Shown here one piece after another: positions 36,783-43,798 of a stretch of DNA of 64,000 nucleotides. The translations under genes were made by a program, and so were the position numbers. How positions within the stretch are numbered: the first letter of the stretch is position 1; every line of letters starts with the position of its first letter. The notes beneath the pieces are model-generated. The model was given only the letters and a program-made list of their open reading frames with translations, was not told the origin of the DNA and made no database searches. The stretch spans positions 1 to 64,000 of the forward strand of contig NZ_SLXB01000018.1 in the NCBI RefSeq assembly GCF_004342845.1, read 5' to 3'. The DNA comes from Prevotella heparinolytica. GTDB taxonomy: Bacteria > Bacteroidota > Bacteroidia > Bacteroidales > Bacteroidaceae.

Positions 36783-37130
36783 GATGATTGAGTGTTTTTT
36801 TTAATGTTTTGTTATAAAAAGTTTCTCTGTGCGAAACGGCGGGGCGGGGGAGATGTCTCTGCAGCGAATCTGTCCGCTTCGTTTCGTTGATGCAAAGATA
36901 GGAAGCCGCCGGGGGAGGGACGGAGGTTCTGGGAGGTTGGCGGAGGTTAGGAGAGGATATGGGAGGATAAAAAGGAGGATACGGTTGCATCCTAACCACT
37001 ACACACATCATGTGGCGGTTAATAGTTGAACAGAAAAAGGAAGAATAAGTCCTTTTAGTGTCCGGAATATCGCTGTTCCTATCGGCATCGGGAGTTCTGT
37101 GCCAAACTTCAGGCGGCTCCTTGCCCCTCT
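36783..37130. other. 348-bp gap with a -7 motif and a lone repeat-like unit
   Basis: No gene is evident. TATCTTTG on the minus strand (36893-36900) is a good -7 match about 110 bp before the HU-like gene. At 37083-37099 the sequence CGGCATCGGGAGTTCTG matches 16 of 17 positions of tandem array 1 (8230-8286), a solitary copy 29 kb away. Confidence 0.45.
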
Positions 37131-37382
37131 TCACGGTTCGCCCAGCGCGTCGACGATGAGCTTCACTTGTGCCGGGGTGTAGTGCCTGCTTGTGGGGCGC
37201 AAGCCGGTGGCCATAAGGCGTTGTTCCAGTCCGGGGGAGGTGCGTATCCATTTGTTGAAGCGGTTGACGGCCGTCTGCTGGCACACGTTGGGGAGGTAGA
37301 GCGAGGCGAGTTCGCCCTTCCCGTAGCTGTGTATCGGGAAGGGGGACTCGGGCAGTAGTTCTGCGGTTTTTCCGGTTTGCAT
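37131..37382 (-). CDS. DUF4248 family protein
   Basis: 83 aa, soluble, ending at an ATG 45 bp after the primase-helicase stop. The core IHSYGKGELASLYLPNVCQQTAVNRF is typical of DUF4248, small Bacteroides proteins with a helix-turn-helix look and conserved beside DUF4373 and primase genes. It may be a DNA-binding partner of the replication proteins; function unknown. A possible -7 element TACATTTG (minus strand) lies at 37416-37423. Confidence 0.82.
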   Translation of the reverse strand: MQTGKTAELLPESPFPIHSYGKGELASLYLPNVCQQTAVNRFNKWIRTSPGLEQRLMATGLRPTSRHYTPAQVKLIVDALGEP

Positions 37383-37427
37383 GTCTGTTGTTTTATTTTG
37401 TATTTATTACTGATACAAATGTAGTGA

Positions 37428-39254
37428 TTATTCGTTGAATAACCTACCGTTTTCGGCACTATTTTTCAGCCAATTTTCGTTGTCGAAACGTGTGTTCACG
37501 GGGCCCGGACGGTCGCCGTCGGGGGTGTGGACGATGTCTTCCTCGCAGGGCCAGTAGCGGCCGTTCAGCAGGTTGTAGACGAAGGAGGCCGAGGTGTGTG
37601 CCCTGCCCAGGTGCTTGAAGCGCACCTTGTCGATGTAGACGGTGACCATCTGCTTGTCGTCGTTGCGGTCTACGGCCAGGCAGTAGTCGGCCATGTTGCC
37701 GAAGTCGGCCGAGCCGTTGATGTCGTTCATCTCCACGCGGCGCAGCTGGCCGGTGTCGGTGCGGTTCACCTTGCGGGGGTGCACCACGAGGATGACGAGG
37801 CATTTGTTTTGCGTGGCAAACCGCCCTATCTTGCGCAGCGTGGAGCGGATGTTGAGCAGCTCGGATTCGCCCGCGGAGGCGGGAGGCGTTTCGAGGCGGT
37901 TCATGGGGTCGATGACGACGATGCGCACGCCCCTGCGGCGCACCACCTGGCGGGCTTTTTCAAGCACGTGGTCGATGGTGTAGCTTTCGTCGCCGGGCAG
38001 TATGTGCACGATGTTGTCCGTCAGCCAGCGTTCGGCGTGGTCGAAGAGGGCTTCGGTGAGACCTCCGTCGATGTGGAAGCGCTTGCCCGTGAGCTTTTCT
38101 ATCAGTTTGGACTGGTGGTAGACGATGGGCATGTTTTCGGGGCTGAAGTAGGCCACTTTCCACTCGTGGCGCAGGCAGAGGCGCAGGGCCAGTTCGTCGA
38201 TGAACTCCGACTTGCCGTCGCCGGGGCGTCCGGTGACGATCATGAGGCGTCCCGGCTCGAAGGTGCAGTTGCGGTCGAGGTTGTCCCAGCCCGTGCCGGC
38301 GCCTTGTTGCAGGCCGTTTTCGTAGAGGGTGCGGAGGTCGTCGTGGCACTCTTGCGCGGTGAATATGCCCTCCAGAGGCACTTCTTCGGCTTGTTCGAGG
38401 CAGATGCGCAGGCTCTCGGCGCCGTACTTCACGAGGTGTTCGTTGGCGTCCTTGCAGCCGGGGCCGAAGTGCACCGTGCGGCAGCGTTCGGCGCCGAGCC
38501 GGCGGATGAGTTCTTGGCGCAGCAGCATTCCGGCGGCGTCTTCGTCCACGGCGATGCAGATGCTCTGCTTGTCCTCGAAGTGGGTGTCGATGAAGCGGTC
38601 GAGCCACGTCAGGTTGGTGTTTGCGCCCGATGGCACGGAGATGACGTCGTTGCGCCCGGCGGCCATGCACGCGGCGGCGTCGAACTCGCCCTCGGTGATG
38701 ATGCACTGCGGGGTGCCCAGTATGCCGTCGATGTTGTAGGGGATGAGTTCGGCTCCGCTCACCATCATGAAGTGCTTCTGCGCGCTGCGGTACTTGGTGT
38801 TGACCAGCGTGCCGTTCTCGAAGTAGTTGAAGCAGATGCAGTTTTCCTCGCGGTTGTCGGCCGGCATGCGCCGGCGCTCTTCGGTGATGCGCAGCCGGGC
38901 CAGCAAGCCCTGGGGCAGGCAGCGGGTCTCGGTCCAGTAGCGTTCCAGCCGTTCGCTGAGCTGCATCTTCGAGGGGTCGAAGACGGGGCGGCGGAAGTGC
39001 TGCGGCGGGCGGGCGGCCTGCGTGCGCTGCTGCAACCGGAGGCTGTGCTCGCGGCGGGCGCGCTCTTCGGCTTCGTCGGGCACGTAGAAGCTCCAGCCGC
39101 AGTGGTGGCATTTGCACAGTCCGAGGTCTAAGTTCACGGAGAGCGATTTGTCTCCTTTGTGTCTGCGCGTGTCGTTGCATTGCGGGCAGACGGTTTTCAC
39201 TTTGCCGCTGTTGCGGCCGCGGGTGTCGATTCCATACTTGTGATAGTTTCTCAT
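37428..39254 (-). CDS. primase-helicase (zinc ribbon, Toprim, DnaB-like ATPase)
   Basis: 608 aa, arranged like phage T7 gp4. Residues 20-60 hold a primase zinc ribbon (CPQC and CKCHHC). Residues about 185-280 are a Toprim domain with ITEGEFDAAACMAAG and IAVDEDAAG. From about 320 a RecA/DnaB-type helicase has Walker A TGRPGDGKSEF and Walker B IVVIDPMNRLE. It should prime and unwind DNA. With a DUF4373 gene upstream and an HU-like gene downstream it forms a replication set of phage or plasmid type. The gene is markedly GC-rich compared with flanking EPS genes. Confidence 0.88.
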   Translation of the reverse strand: MRNYHKYGIDTRGRNSGKVKTVCPQCNDTRRHKGDKSLSVNLDLGLCKCHHCGWSFYVPDEAEERARREHSLRLQQRTQAARPPQHFRRPVFDPSKMQLSERLERYWTETRCLPQGLLARLRITEERRRMPADNREENCICFNYFENGTLVNTKYRSAQKHFMMVSGAELIPYNIDGILGTPQCIITEGEFDAAACMAAGRNDVISVPSGANTNLTWLDRFIDTHFEDKQSICIAVDEDAAGMLLRQELIRRLGAERCRTVHFGPGCKDANEHLVKYGAESLRICLEQAEEVPLEGIFTAQECHDDLRTLYENGLQQGAGTGWDNLDRNCTFEPGRLMIVTGRPGDGKSEFIDELALRLCLRHEWKVAYFSPENMPIVYHQSKLIEKLTGKRFHIDGGLTEALFDHAERWLTDNIVHILPGDESYTIDHVLEKARQVVRRRGVRIVVIDPMNRLETPPASAGESELLNIRSTLRKIGRFATQNKCLVILVVHPRKVNRTDTGQLRRVEMNDINGSADFGNMADYCLAVDRNDDKQMVTVYIDKVRFKHLGRAHTSASFVYNLLNGRYWPCEEDIVHTPDGDRPGPVNTRFDNENWLKNSAENGRLFNE

Positions 39255-39322
39255 AATAATTTCGTTTTATTTTTACAAAAAAAAAGATTTGGTTCGTAGG
39301 TGTGCGGGGCGGACTCCGGGGG

Positions 39323-39476
39323 AGGAGCGTCGTCTGCAAGCCCGCATTTGGCGGCCTGCATGCCCGCACCCGGTTGTCCGCAAGCCCGCACTTCGTCTCC
39401 TGCAAGGCGGCACTTCACTGCTTGCTGAGTGGCACTTTGAGGCCTGCAAGGCGGCACTTCATGGTTGTTGCGCCCT
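39323..39476 (+). repeat. 22-nt tandem array 4
   Basis: Seven 22-nt steps (39323, 39345, 39367, 39389, 39411, 39433, 39455), the first and last partial. Typical units read CACTT-N8-TGCAAGCCCG or CACTT-N8-TGCAAGGCGG. The TGCAA-CCCG end is the same as in array 3 although the two lie 20 kb apart. It sits in the 250-bp gap between the DUF4373 and primase-helicase genes. Confidence 0.85.
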
Positions 39477-39504
39477 CGGCCTGCGGGGCACATGGGGGGT
39501 GCGG

Positions 39505-40719
39505 TCAGCTGTTCCATGCCGCCGTGGTCTCGTCCCAGTAGGACGTGGCCGAGGGGCGCGGTGGTGCGTTCGCCGGTATGGGGCAGCCCAGATAGGTGCG
39601 TTTCCCGTCGATGCGCTGCTCGTAGCGGTAGGGGTCGGGAGGGGCGACGGCCGCTCTTCCGGGTGCGGCTTCCAGCTTGAGCAGGGTTTGCCGCAAGGCC
39701 TGCGAGGTGTTTCGTCCTGCCATGGTGAAGTAGGCGAAGTAGCGCTTCACGTCGCTGAGTTTCAGCAGTTCACCGCCTTTCCCAAGGTAGATGATGTGCT
39801 GTTCGAACAGCTTTACGGCCTCCTTCAGGTGGCGGCTCAGCAGGTCGCCGTAGCCGCTTTTCATGAAGACCACTTCGAGCCACGAGCAGTCGTTTTGCAT
39901 TTCGTCGAGGTAATGCTTCCAGTGTAGGATGGCTTTGTTTTCCTCCACCTCCACCTCCACCGGTGAGGGGGATATATGGGGGAGGTATTTTCTGTTCTTC
40001 TCTTCTCTGTTCTTTTCTTCTCTTACGCGCGCGAGGCTTTTGCGGTGCGTTAAGTTGCTGTTGCATAGTGGTTTATAGGTACTTTGGGGTGTCGTCCTGT
40101 TGCTTGCCGGTTCGGAGCCGGCTCGGAGTTGGCTCCGGGTCGGCACGGGGTTGGCGGGTAGTCCGCGCGAAGAAGAAACGATGACCGTTTGCCCGTTTTC
40201 CGGGGTGCCTCCGCTTGTGGGTTTCGTTGCCTTTTGGGACATCGTTTTTGTGATTTCACGGTTTGTCACCGGGGCGGCGGCTTCTTGGTCTGCCGGTTTT
40301 GTCACCGGGGCGTTGGAGGTTGCTTTCCCGTCGCGGGGCATGGTTTGTGCCGTTTCCGGTTTTGTTTCCGCGGCGTGGTTCCCGTTCTTTTTCCGTTTTT
40401 CGGTGGTATTTTTCTTTGACACAGATTGTTCCTTCCGCCACGGCTCGCAGAAGTCGATGGCCGACGAGAACATGTCTCCTTCGATGACGAACAGGCCGTA
40501 GTTCCTGACTATTTTTTCGAGATAGGCTTGTGGGAAGCCTTTCTGCTGTATGAGTTTCAGTTGCCCGAGGAAAAGGCGGTTGGAACTCTGGCCGTAAAGG
40601 TGTTCGATGATGAAGAGGTAGCTGCCATATCCGCGTGCTCCTTCTTCGTCGATGAGCTTGAAGAGCCTGCTGTCTTCGCTCATGTTGAAGCGGTGTTTAA
40701 ACCAACTATAGTTTTCCAT
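39505..40719 (-). CDS. DUF4373-type replication protein
   Basis: 404 aa. Residues 1-95 (ENYSWFKHRFNMSEDSRLFKLIDEEGARGYG) match the DUF4373 / Lin1244-Lin1753-like N-terminal domain found in phage replication initiators. The middle (about 100-250) is low-complexity, rich in Lys, Thr, Pro and Gln. The C-terminal quarter is helical again (LSRHLKEAVKLFEQHI) and ends YWDETTAAWNS. It likely recognises an origin or loads the downstream helicase. It is the first gene of the minus-strand module and has its own promoter. Confidence 0.8.
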   Translation of the reverse strand: MENYSWFKHRFNMSEDSRLFKLIDEEGARGYGSYLFIIEHLYGQSSNRLFLGQLKLIQQKGFPQAYLEKIVRNYGLFVIEGDMFSSAIDFCEPWRKEQSVSKKNTTEKRKKNGNHAAETKPETAQTMPRDGKATSNAPVTKPADQEAAAPVTNREITKTMSQKATKPTSGGTPENGQTVIVSSSRGLPANPVPTRSQLRAGSEPASNRTTPQSTYKPLCNSNLTHRKSLARVREEKNREEKNRKYLPHISPSPVEVEVEENKAILHWKHYLDEMQNDCSWLEVVFMKSGYGDLLSRHLKEAVKLFEQHIIYLGKGGELLKLSDVKRYFAYFTMAGRNTSQALRQTLLKLEAAPGRAAVAPPDPYRYEQRIDGKRTYLGCPIPANAPPRPSATSYWDETTAAWNS

Positions 40720-40761
40720 TTTCTTTTTTGTTTTGTTTCTGAGTTATGCTGTCATTGGCTG

Positions 40762-40793
40762 CAAAGTTAAGGCCTGCGAAGACAAAATGCAAA
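40762..40793 (-). promoter_or_regulatory. promoter of the DUF4373-amidase module
   Basis: On the minus strand: -33 TTTG (40790-40793), a 20-nt spacer and -7 TAACTTTG (40762-40769), 43 bp before the DUF4373 start. Good match to the Bacteroides consensus. Confidence 0.7.
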
Positions 40794-40799
40794 TGCACC

Positions 40800-40875
40800 A
40801 AAAGCCGGGTTCGCGGCATTTTATCGGCCTCAGAACATGCTGTGAGGGCTATAAAATGCCGCAAACCCGGCTTTT
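40800..40875. repeat. 76-bp near-perfect hairpin in a divergent gap
   Basis: Arms 40800-40824 and 40851-40875 are complementary at 24 of 25 positions; the outer part reads AAAAGCCGGGTT and the inner part GCGGCATTTTAT. The 26-nt loop has its own CCTCA/TGAGG pair. It lies 7 bp upstream of the -33 element of the minus-strand module and 300 bp before the AbiL-like pair, so it is not at a gene end. The rest of 40720-41177 is AT-rich and without a gene. Confidence 0.85.
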
Positions 40876-41092
40876 CATAAAATTATCGATAAATTGATAT
40901 TTTTTTTGATGGTTTTTATAAATGTCTTGTTAGTCAGTGGGTTATGGAAGCGCTTCGCCGGGGAGGGGAGGAGGTTCTGCTTCATCCGCGGCTTCTCGTA
41001 TTAGCATGAACACACGTTGATTAGTATGTTCTTATCAGTTGTTTATAAGTAATGAAATTTTTAAACCGATGTATTTCGTCTTTTTTCTATTT

Positions 41093-41169
41093 TTTGCTAT
41101 AATTTGACTTTGCGTATTGTTATTATGGGTTTTATTTGTAAATTCGCACATTGAATTTGCTATAATTTG
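41093..41169 (+). promoter_or_regulatory. duplicated TTTGCTATAATTTG motif before the ATPase gene
   Basis: The 14-mer TTTGCTATAATTTG occurs at 41093-41106 and again at 41156-41169, nine bases before the start codon. It resembles a promoter -7 region (TATAATTTG) but could equally be a repressor or autoregulatory site. Confidence 0.45.
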
Positions 41170-41177
41170 TCGATTGT

Positions 41178-42500
41178 ATGATATTAAGAGTAACAATAGG
41201 TAATCTGTATTCTTTTATGGAAGAAACTGCAATCAGTTTTGTTGCAGGAAAGAGTACAATGCATGGAGAACAGGTAAGCAGGGCAGAAAAGCGTGATGAT
41301 ATTTCTGTCTTGAAAGCCGGTGTTATCTATGGTGCTAATGCTTCCGGCAAAAGCAATATTATCAAAGCCGTTTCCGTGATACAAAAGATTGCTTTGTCTG
41401 GTGTGCCCAAGAAATATGTGGAACCGTTCAAATTAACTACCCCGAACAGCAAGCCCTCAAAGGTGGAAATGGAATTTAAAGTAGGGAAAAAGTTCTTTGC
41501 ATATGGAGTTGAATTTTCCTTTAAAGGTATAGTGGAAGAATGGCTTTATGAAATTAACAGTCGTACGGACAAGAAGATTTATGCACGCAAAATTACAGCA
41601 GATGGAAATGAATTTACATTTGGTGCAGTTAATGGTGATGCGGAAACGCTACAATTATTGAAATTTATAAGCCAGAGTACTCCTGTGACAGATAGTTTTC
41701 TCGCAGAGTACATTAAGCGAAATGGTAAGGGATTGCCTCTAATCAATGACGTATATCGTTGGATGAAAGAAAATTTGAAGATAATTTTCCCGGATTCACG
41801 TTATGACGGTATATTCATTCGTGCAGAGAAAGATGAGGATTTTGCAGCAGCAACTAAGTCTTTATTAGAGTATTTCAATACAGGCATTGTAGATATACGC
41901 CGTACTAAGGTGAATAAAGAAGATGTCGATTTACCTAAAAACTTAATAAATGAACTTTTGGCAGATGCAAAACCCGATAACATTTATGTAATTGCATCAC
42001 CGTCGGACTCTACTATTTATTTCTTTGAAACAGATTCAGAGGGAATAACGATTATATATAAGCAAAACGCAATCCATAAGGCTGCCGGCAACAATGAAGT
42101 TCCATTTGAGATGAGTGAAGAATCCGATGGTTCCATCCGCCTGTTGGACTTCATTCCTATGCTGATTGACCTTCGGCTGAATGAATCGGTTTATTTGGTT
42201 GATGAAATAGATCGCAGTATGCACCCTATGTTGTCACAAAAGTTATTAGAATATTATTTCAATCATCTTTCTAACGAGCGTGATACGCAATTGATATTCT
42301 CTACGCACGAATCCAACTTGTTGAATTTGGAGTTAATTCGGGCTGATGAAGTTTGGTTTGTGGAAAAATGTCAACAAGGAGCATCGCATCTTACTTCTTT
42401 GGCAGAATATAAGCCAAGGGAAGATATACGCAAGGGTTATCTGCAGGGAAGATATGGTGCGATTCCTTTCTTTGCTCCTATCAAAAGTTTAAAATGGTAA
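41178..42500 (+). CDS. AAA ATPase of an AbiL/RloAB-type defence pair
   Basis: 440 aa, AAA_15/AAA_21 family. Walker A GANASGKSN (about residues 51-59), an SMC-like signature region, Walker B SVYLVDEIDRSMHP, switch His in IFSTHESNLL, and the C-terminal GRYGAIPFF motif common in these ATPases. Partnered 6 nt downstream by an RloB protein, the arrangement of AbiLi/AbiLii and RloA/RloB. Such pairs act as abortive-infection systems, with the ATPase holding a nuclease-like partner in check; that mechanism is known only for relatives. AT-rich composition compared with the GC-rich neighbour module points to recent transfer. Confidence 0.85.
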   Translation: MILRVTIGNLYSFMEETAISFVAGKSTMHGEQVSRAEKRDDISVLKAGVIYGANASGKSNIIKAVSVIQKIALSGVPKKYVEPFKLTTPNSKPSKVEMEFKVGKKFFAYGVEFSFKGIVEEWLYEINSRTDKKIYARKITADGNEFTFGAVNGDAETLQLLKFISQSTPVTDSFLAEYIKRNGKGLPLINDVYRWMKENLKIIFPDSRYDGIFIRAEKDEDFAAATKSLLEYFNTGIVDIRRTKVNKEDVDLPKNLINELLADAKPDNIYVIASPSDSTIYFFETDSEGITIIYKQNAIHKAAGNNEVPFEMSEESDGSIRLLDFIPMLIDLRLNESVYLVDEIDRSMHPMLSQKLLEYYFNHLSNERDTQLIFSTHESNLLNLELIRADEVWFVEKCQQGASHLTSLAEYKPREDIRKGYLQGRYGAIPFFAPIKSLKW

Positions 42501-42506
42501 GCAGCC

Positions 42507-43148
42507 ATGAGAAAAAGAAAAGACTTTGAACGACCGGAAGGGATAAAATCCGCAAGATTGGTTGTCATTGCAGCTGAAGGCAGAAATTCTGAAAACATCT
42601 ACTTTGAGGCGATGAAAACCGAACGGTGTGCTTCGGATGTTCATGTGGAAATTCTGCATCGCGACTCAAATGATTCAAGCCCTGAGAGTGTTTACAAGCA
42701 AATTCGTGGATTTATAGCCGAATATAACATTGAAGATGACGACCAACTGTGGGTTGTGGTAGATAGGGATAAATGGAAAAACAAAATGCTTTCCTCGGTG
42801 GCGCAGCATTGTGCACAGAATGGCAATTTACACTTCTGTGTAAGTAACCCGTGCTTTGAATTATGGTTGCTGCTTCATGTGGAAGATATTGCTTCATATG
42901 ATAAGGAGCAGATGGAAGCTCTTTCCTTGAACCGGAAAGTGAACTGTCAGGATACGTGGCTGAAGAAACGCATGAAAGATTTGACCGGACATTATCATGA
43001 ATCGGATTATGATGCAGCTGCTCTTTTACAGCATATTGTTACTGCAATGGAAAGAGCGGAAAAATTGGATGTATCACCAAAAGACAGATGGCCTCAAAGT
43101 GTCGGAACAAGGGTTTATTTGTTGGCGAAGAGTATAATGAATTTATAA
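42507..43148 (+). CDS. RloB-family protein (probable Toprim-like nuclease)
   Basis: 213 aa. RloB signatures: VVIAAEGRNSENIYFEAM near the start (the acidic EGxxxE motif), DDQLWVVVDRDKW (acidic DxD) and the hallmark CVSNPCFELWLLLH. The acidic motifs recall Toprim/OLD nucleases, so it is the likely toxic effector of the pair. No toxin-neutralising gene other than the adjacent ATPase is present. It ends near 43148, followed by 150 bp without a gene. Confidence 0.87.
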   Translation: MRKRKDFERPEGIKSARLVVIAAEGRNSENIYFEAMKTERCASDVHVEILHRDSNDSSPESVYKQIRGFIAEYNIEDDDQLWVVVDRDKWKNKMLSSVAQHCAQNGNLHFCVSNPCFELWLLLHVEDIASYDKEQMEALSLNRKVNCQDTWLKKRMKDLTGHYHESDYDAAALLQHIVTAMERAEKLDVSPKDRWPQSVGTRVYLLAKSIMNL

Positions 43149-43297
43149 TCAAGAACACCCATCCTCCTCCCGAACCGTCAAGAAAAAAGAAAATAATCTC
43201 TCTATAAATTATCAAGAAAACGGAAAGGATAAAGCGGGGGCAGGGCAGCCTGATGCGCGGATGTGCCGTGCGTGCGTTGTTGTCACTCATCGTCCTT

Positions 43298-43521
43298 TCA
43301 GTGCTTGCGGGTGTGCTTGTACTTCCGGGTCACTTTCCTCATGGACGCCATTGCGCGCTCCATGCCTTTGGTGATTTCGGGCTGCTGCTCCATGTAGGTG
43401 CTCAGCACCTCCTTCAAGGTTTCCAACACGACGAGCGTTTCCGCTCTGTGAACTGTTTCGAACGAATAATTAAGAATCTCTCTTTCGTCGAATGCGATTC
43501 GGATGTCTACTTTTTATTCAT
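43298..43521 (-). pseudogene. small gene with a one-base frameshift at its start
   Basis: ATG 43521 opens MNKK and meets TAG after AAA AAG. One extra A in that run would continue as VDIRIAFDEREILNYS and on through EQQPEITKGMERAMASM to KYKHTRKH and TGA at 43298-43300, 74 codons in all. The downstream frame has no other start codon near its beginning, and the predicted peptide is well formed (acidic helix, basic tail). I do not recognise the family. A -7 motif TATCTTTG lies just upstream at 43541-43548. A homopolymer indel, a sequencing error or programmed -1 shifting at the A-run would all explain it. Confidence 0.6.
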
Positions 43522-43540
43522 AATTTTAAGTAAAATGGCG

Positions 43541-43548
43541 CAAAGATA
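43541..43548 (-). promoter_or_regulatory. -7 element of the frameshifted small gene
   Basis: TATCTTTG on the minus strand, 20 bp before the ATG. It supports the view that 43298-43521 is, or was, a real gene. Confidence 0.45.
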
Positions 43549-43672
43549 GCAAAATTCCCTTTCCTTGTATAAAAGAAAACAGCCGATTGCAGATGCGCAA
43601 GAGCGCAAAAGGAGGAAAAGCGTTTTTCTTCGCCGGACACGCCGGTTTTACCACAAAAAAACGGCCATGAAA

Positions 43673-43704
43673 TTTGGATACGGGCATGAAATGCCGTACC
43701 TTTA
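43673..43704 (+). promoter_or_regulatory. promoter of the lone GT2 gene
   Basis: TTTG (43673-43676), a 20-nt spacer and TACCTTTA (43697-43704), one base off the -7 consensus. The leader before the GT2 start is about 90 nt. Confidence 0.6.
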
Positions 43705-43798
43705 CGGCATGCAAGATTCTTGCGGAAACGTGAAAAGAAACATTCCCTCAAAACAAAACGCCATCATTACGATAAGCAGGAAACGTAACCACCCTAAA

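Noticed and set aside
36331-37284. 317-codon minus-strand frame over the HU-like gene and upstream gap
   Set aside because: It overlaps the HU-like gene in another frame and has no domain; its upstream part is compositionally biased.
37527-39131. 534-codon and other long frames opposite or shifted to the primase-helicase
   Set aside because: Produced by the high GC of this gene; translations are Val/Ala/Gly- or Arg/Pro/His-rich with no domains.
40800-40875. Invertible promoter flanked by inverted repeats, as in Bacteroides capsule loci
   Set aside because: The 26-nt space between the arms is too short to hold a promoter, and no recombinase gene adjoins it.
43039-43290. 83-aa minus-strand ORF beginning MSDNNARTAHP
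   Set aside because: More than a third of it is antisense to the RloB gene and the rest is low-complexity hydrophobic sequence; a truncated relic cannot be excluded but is not supported.
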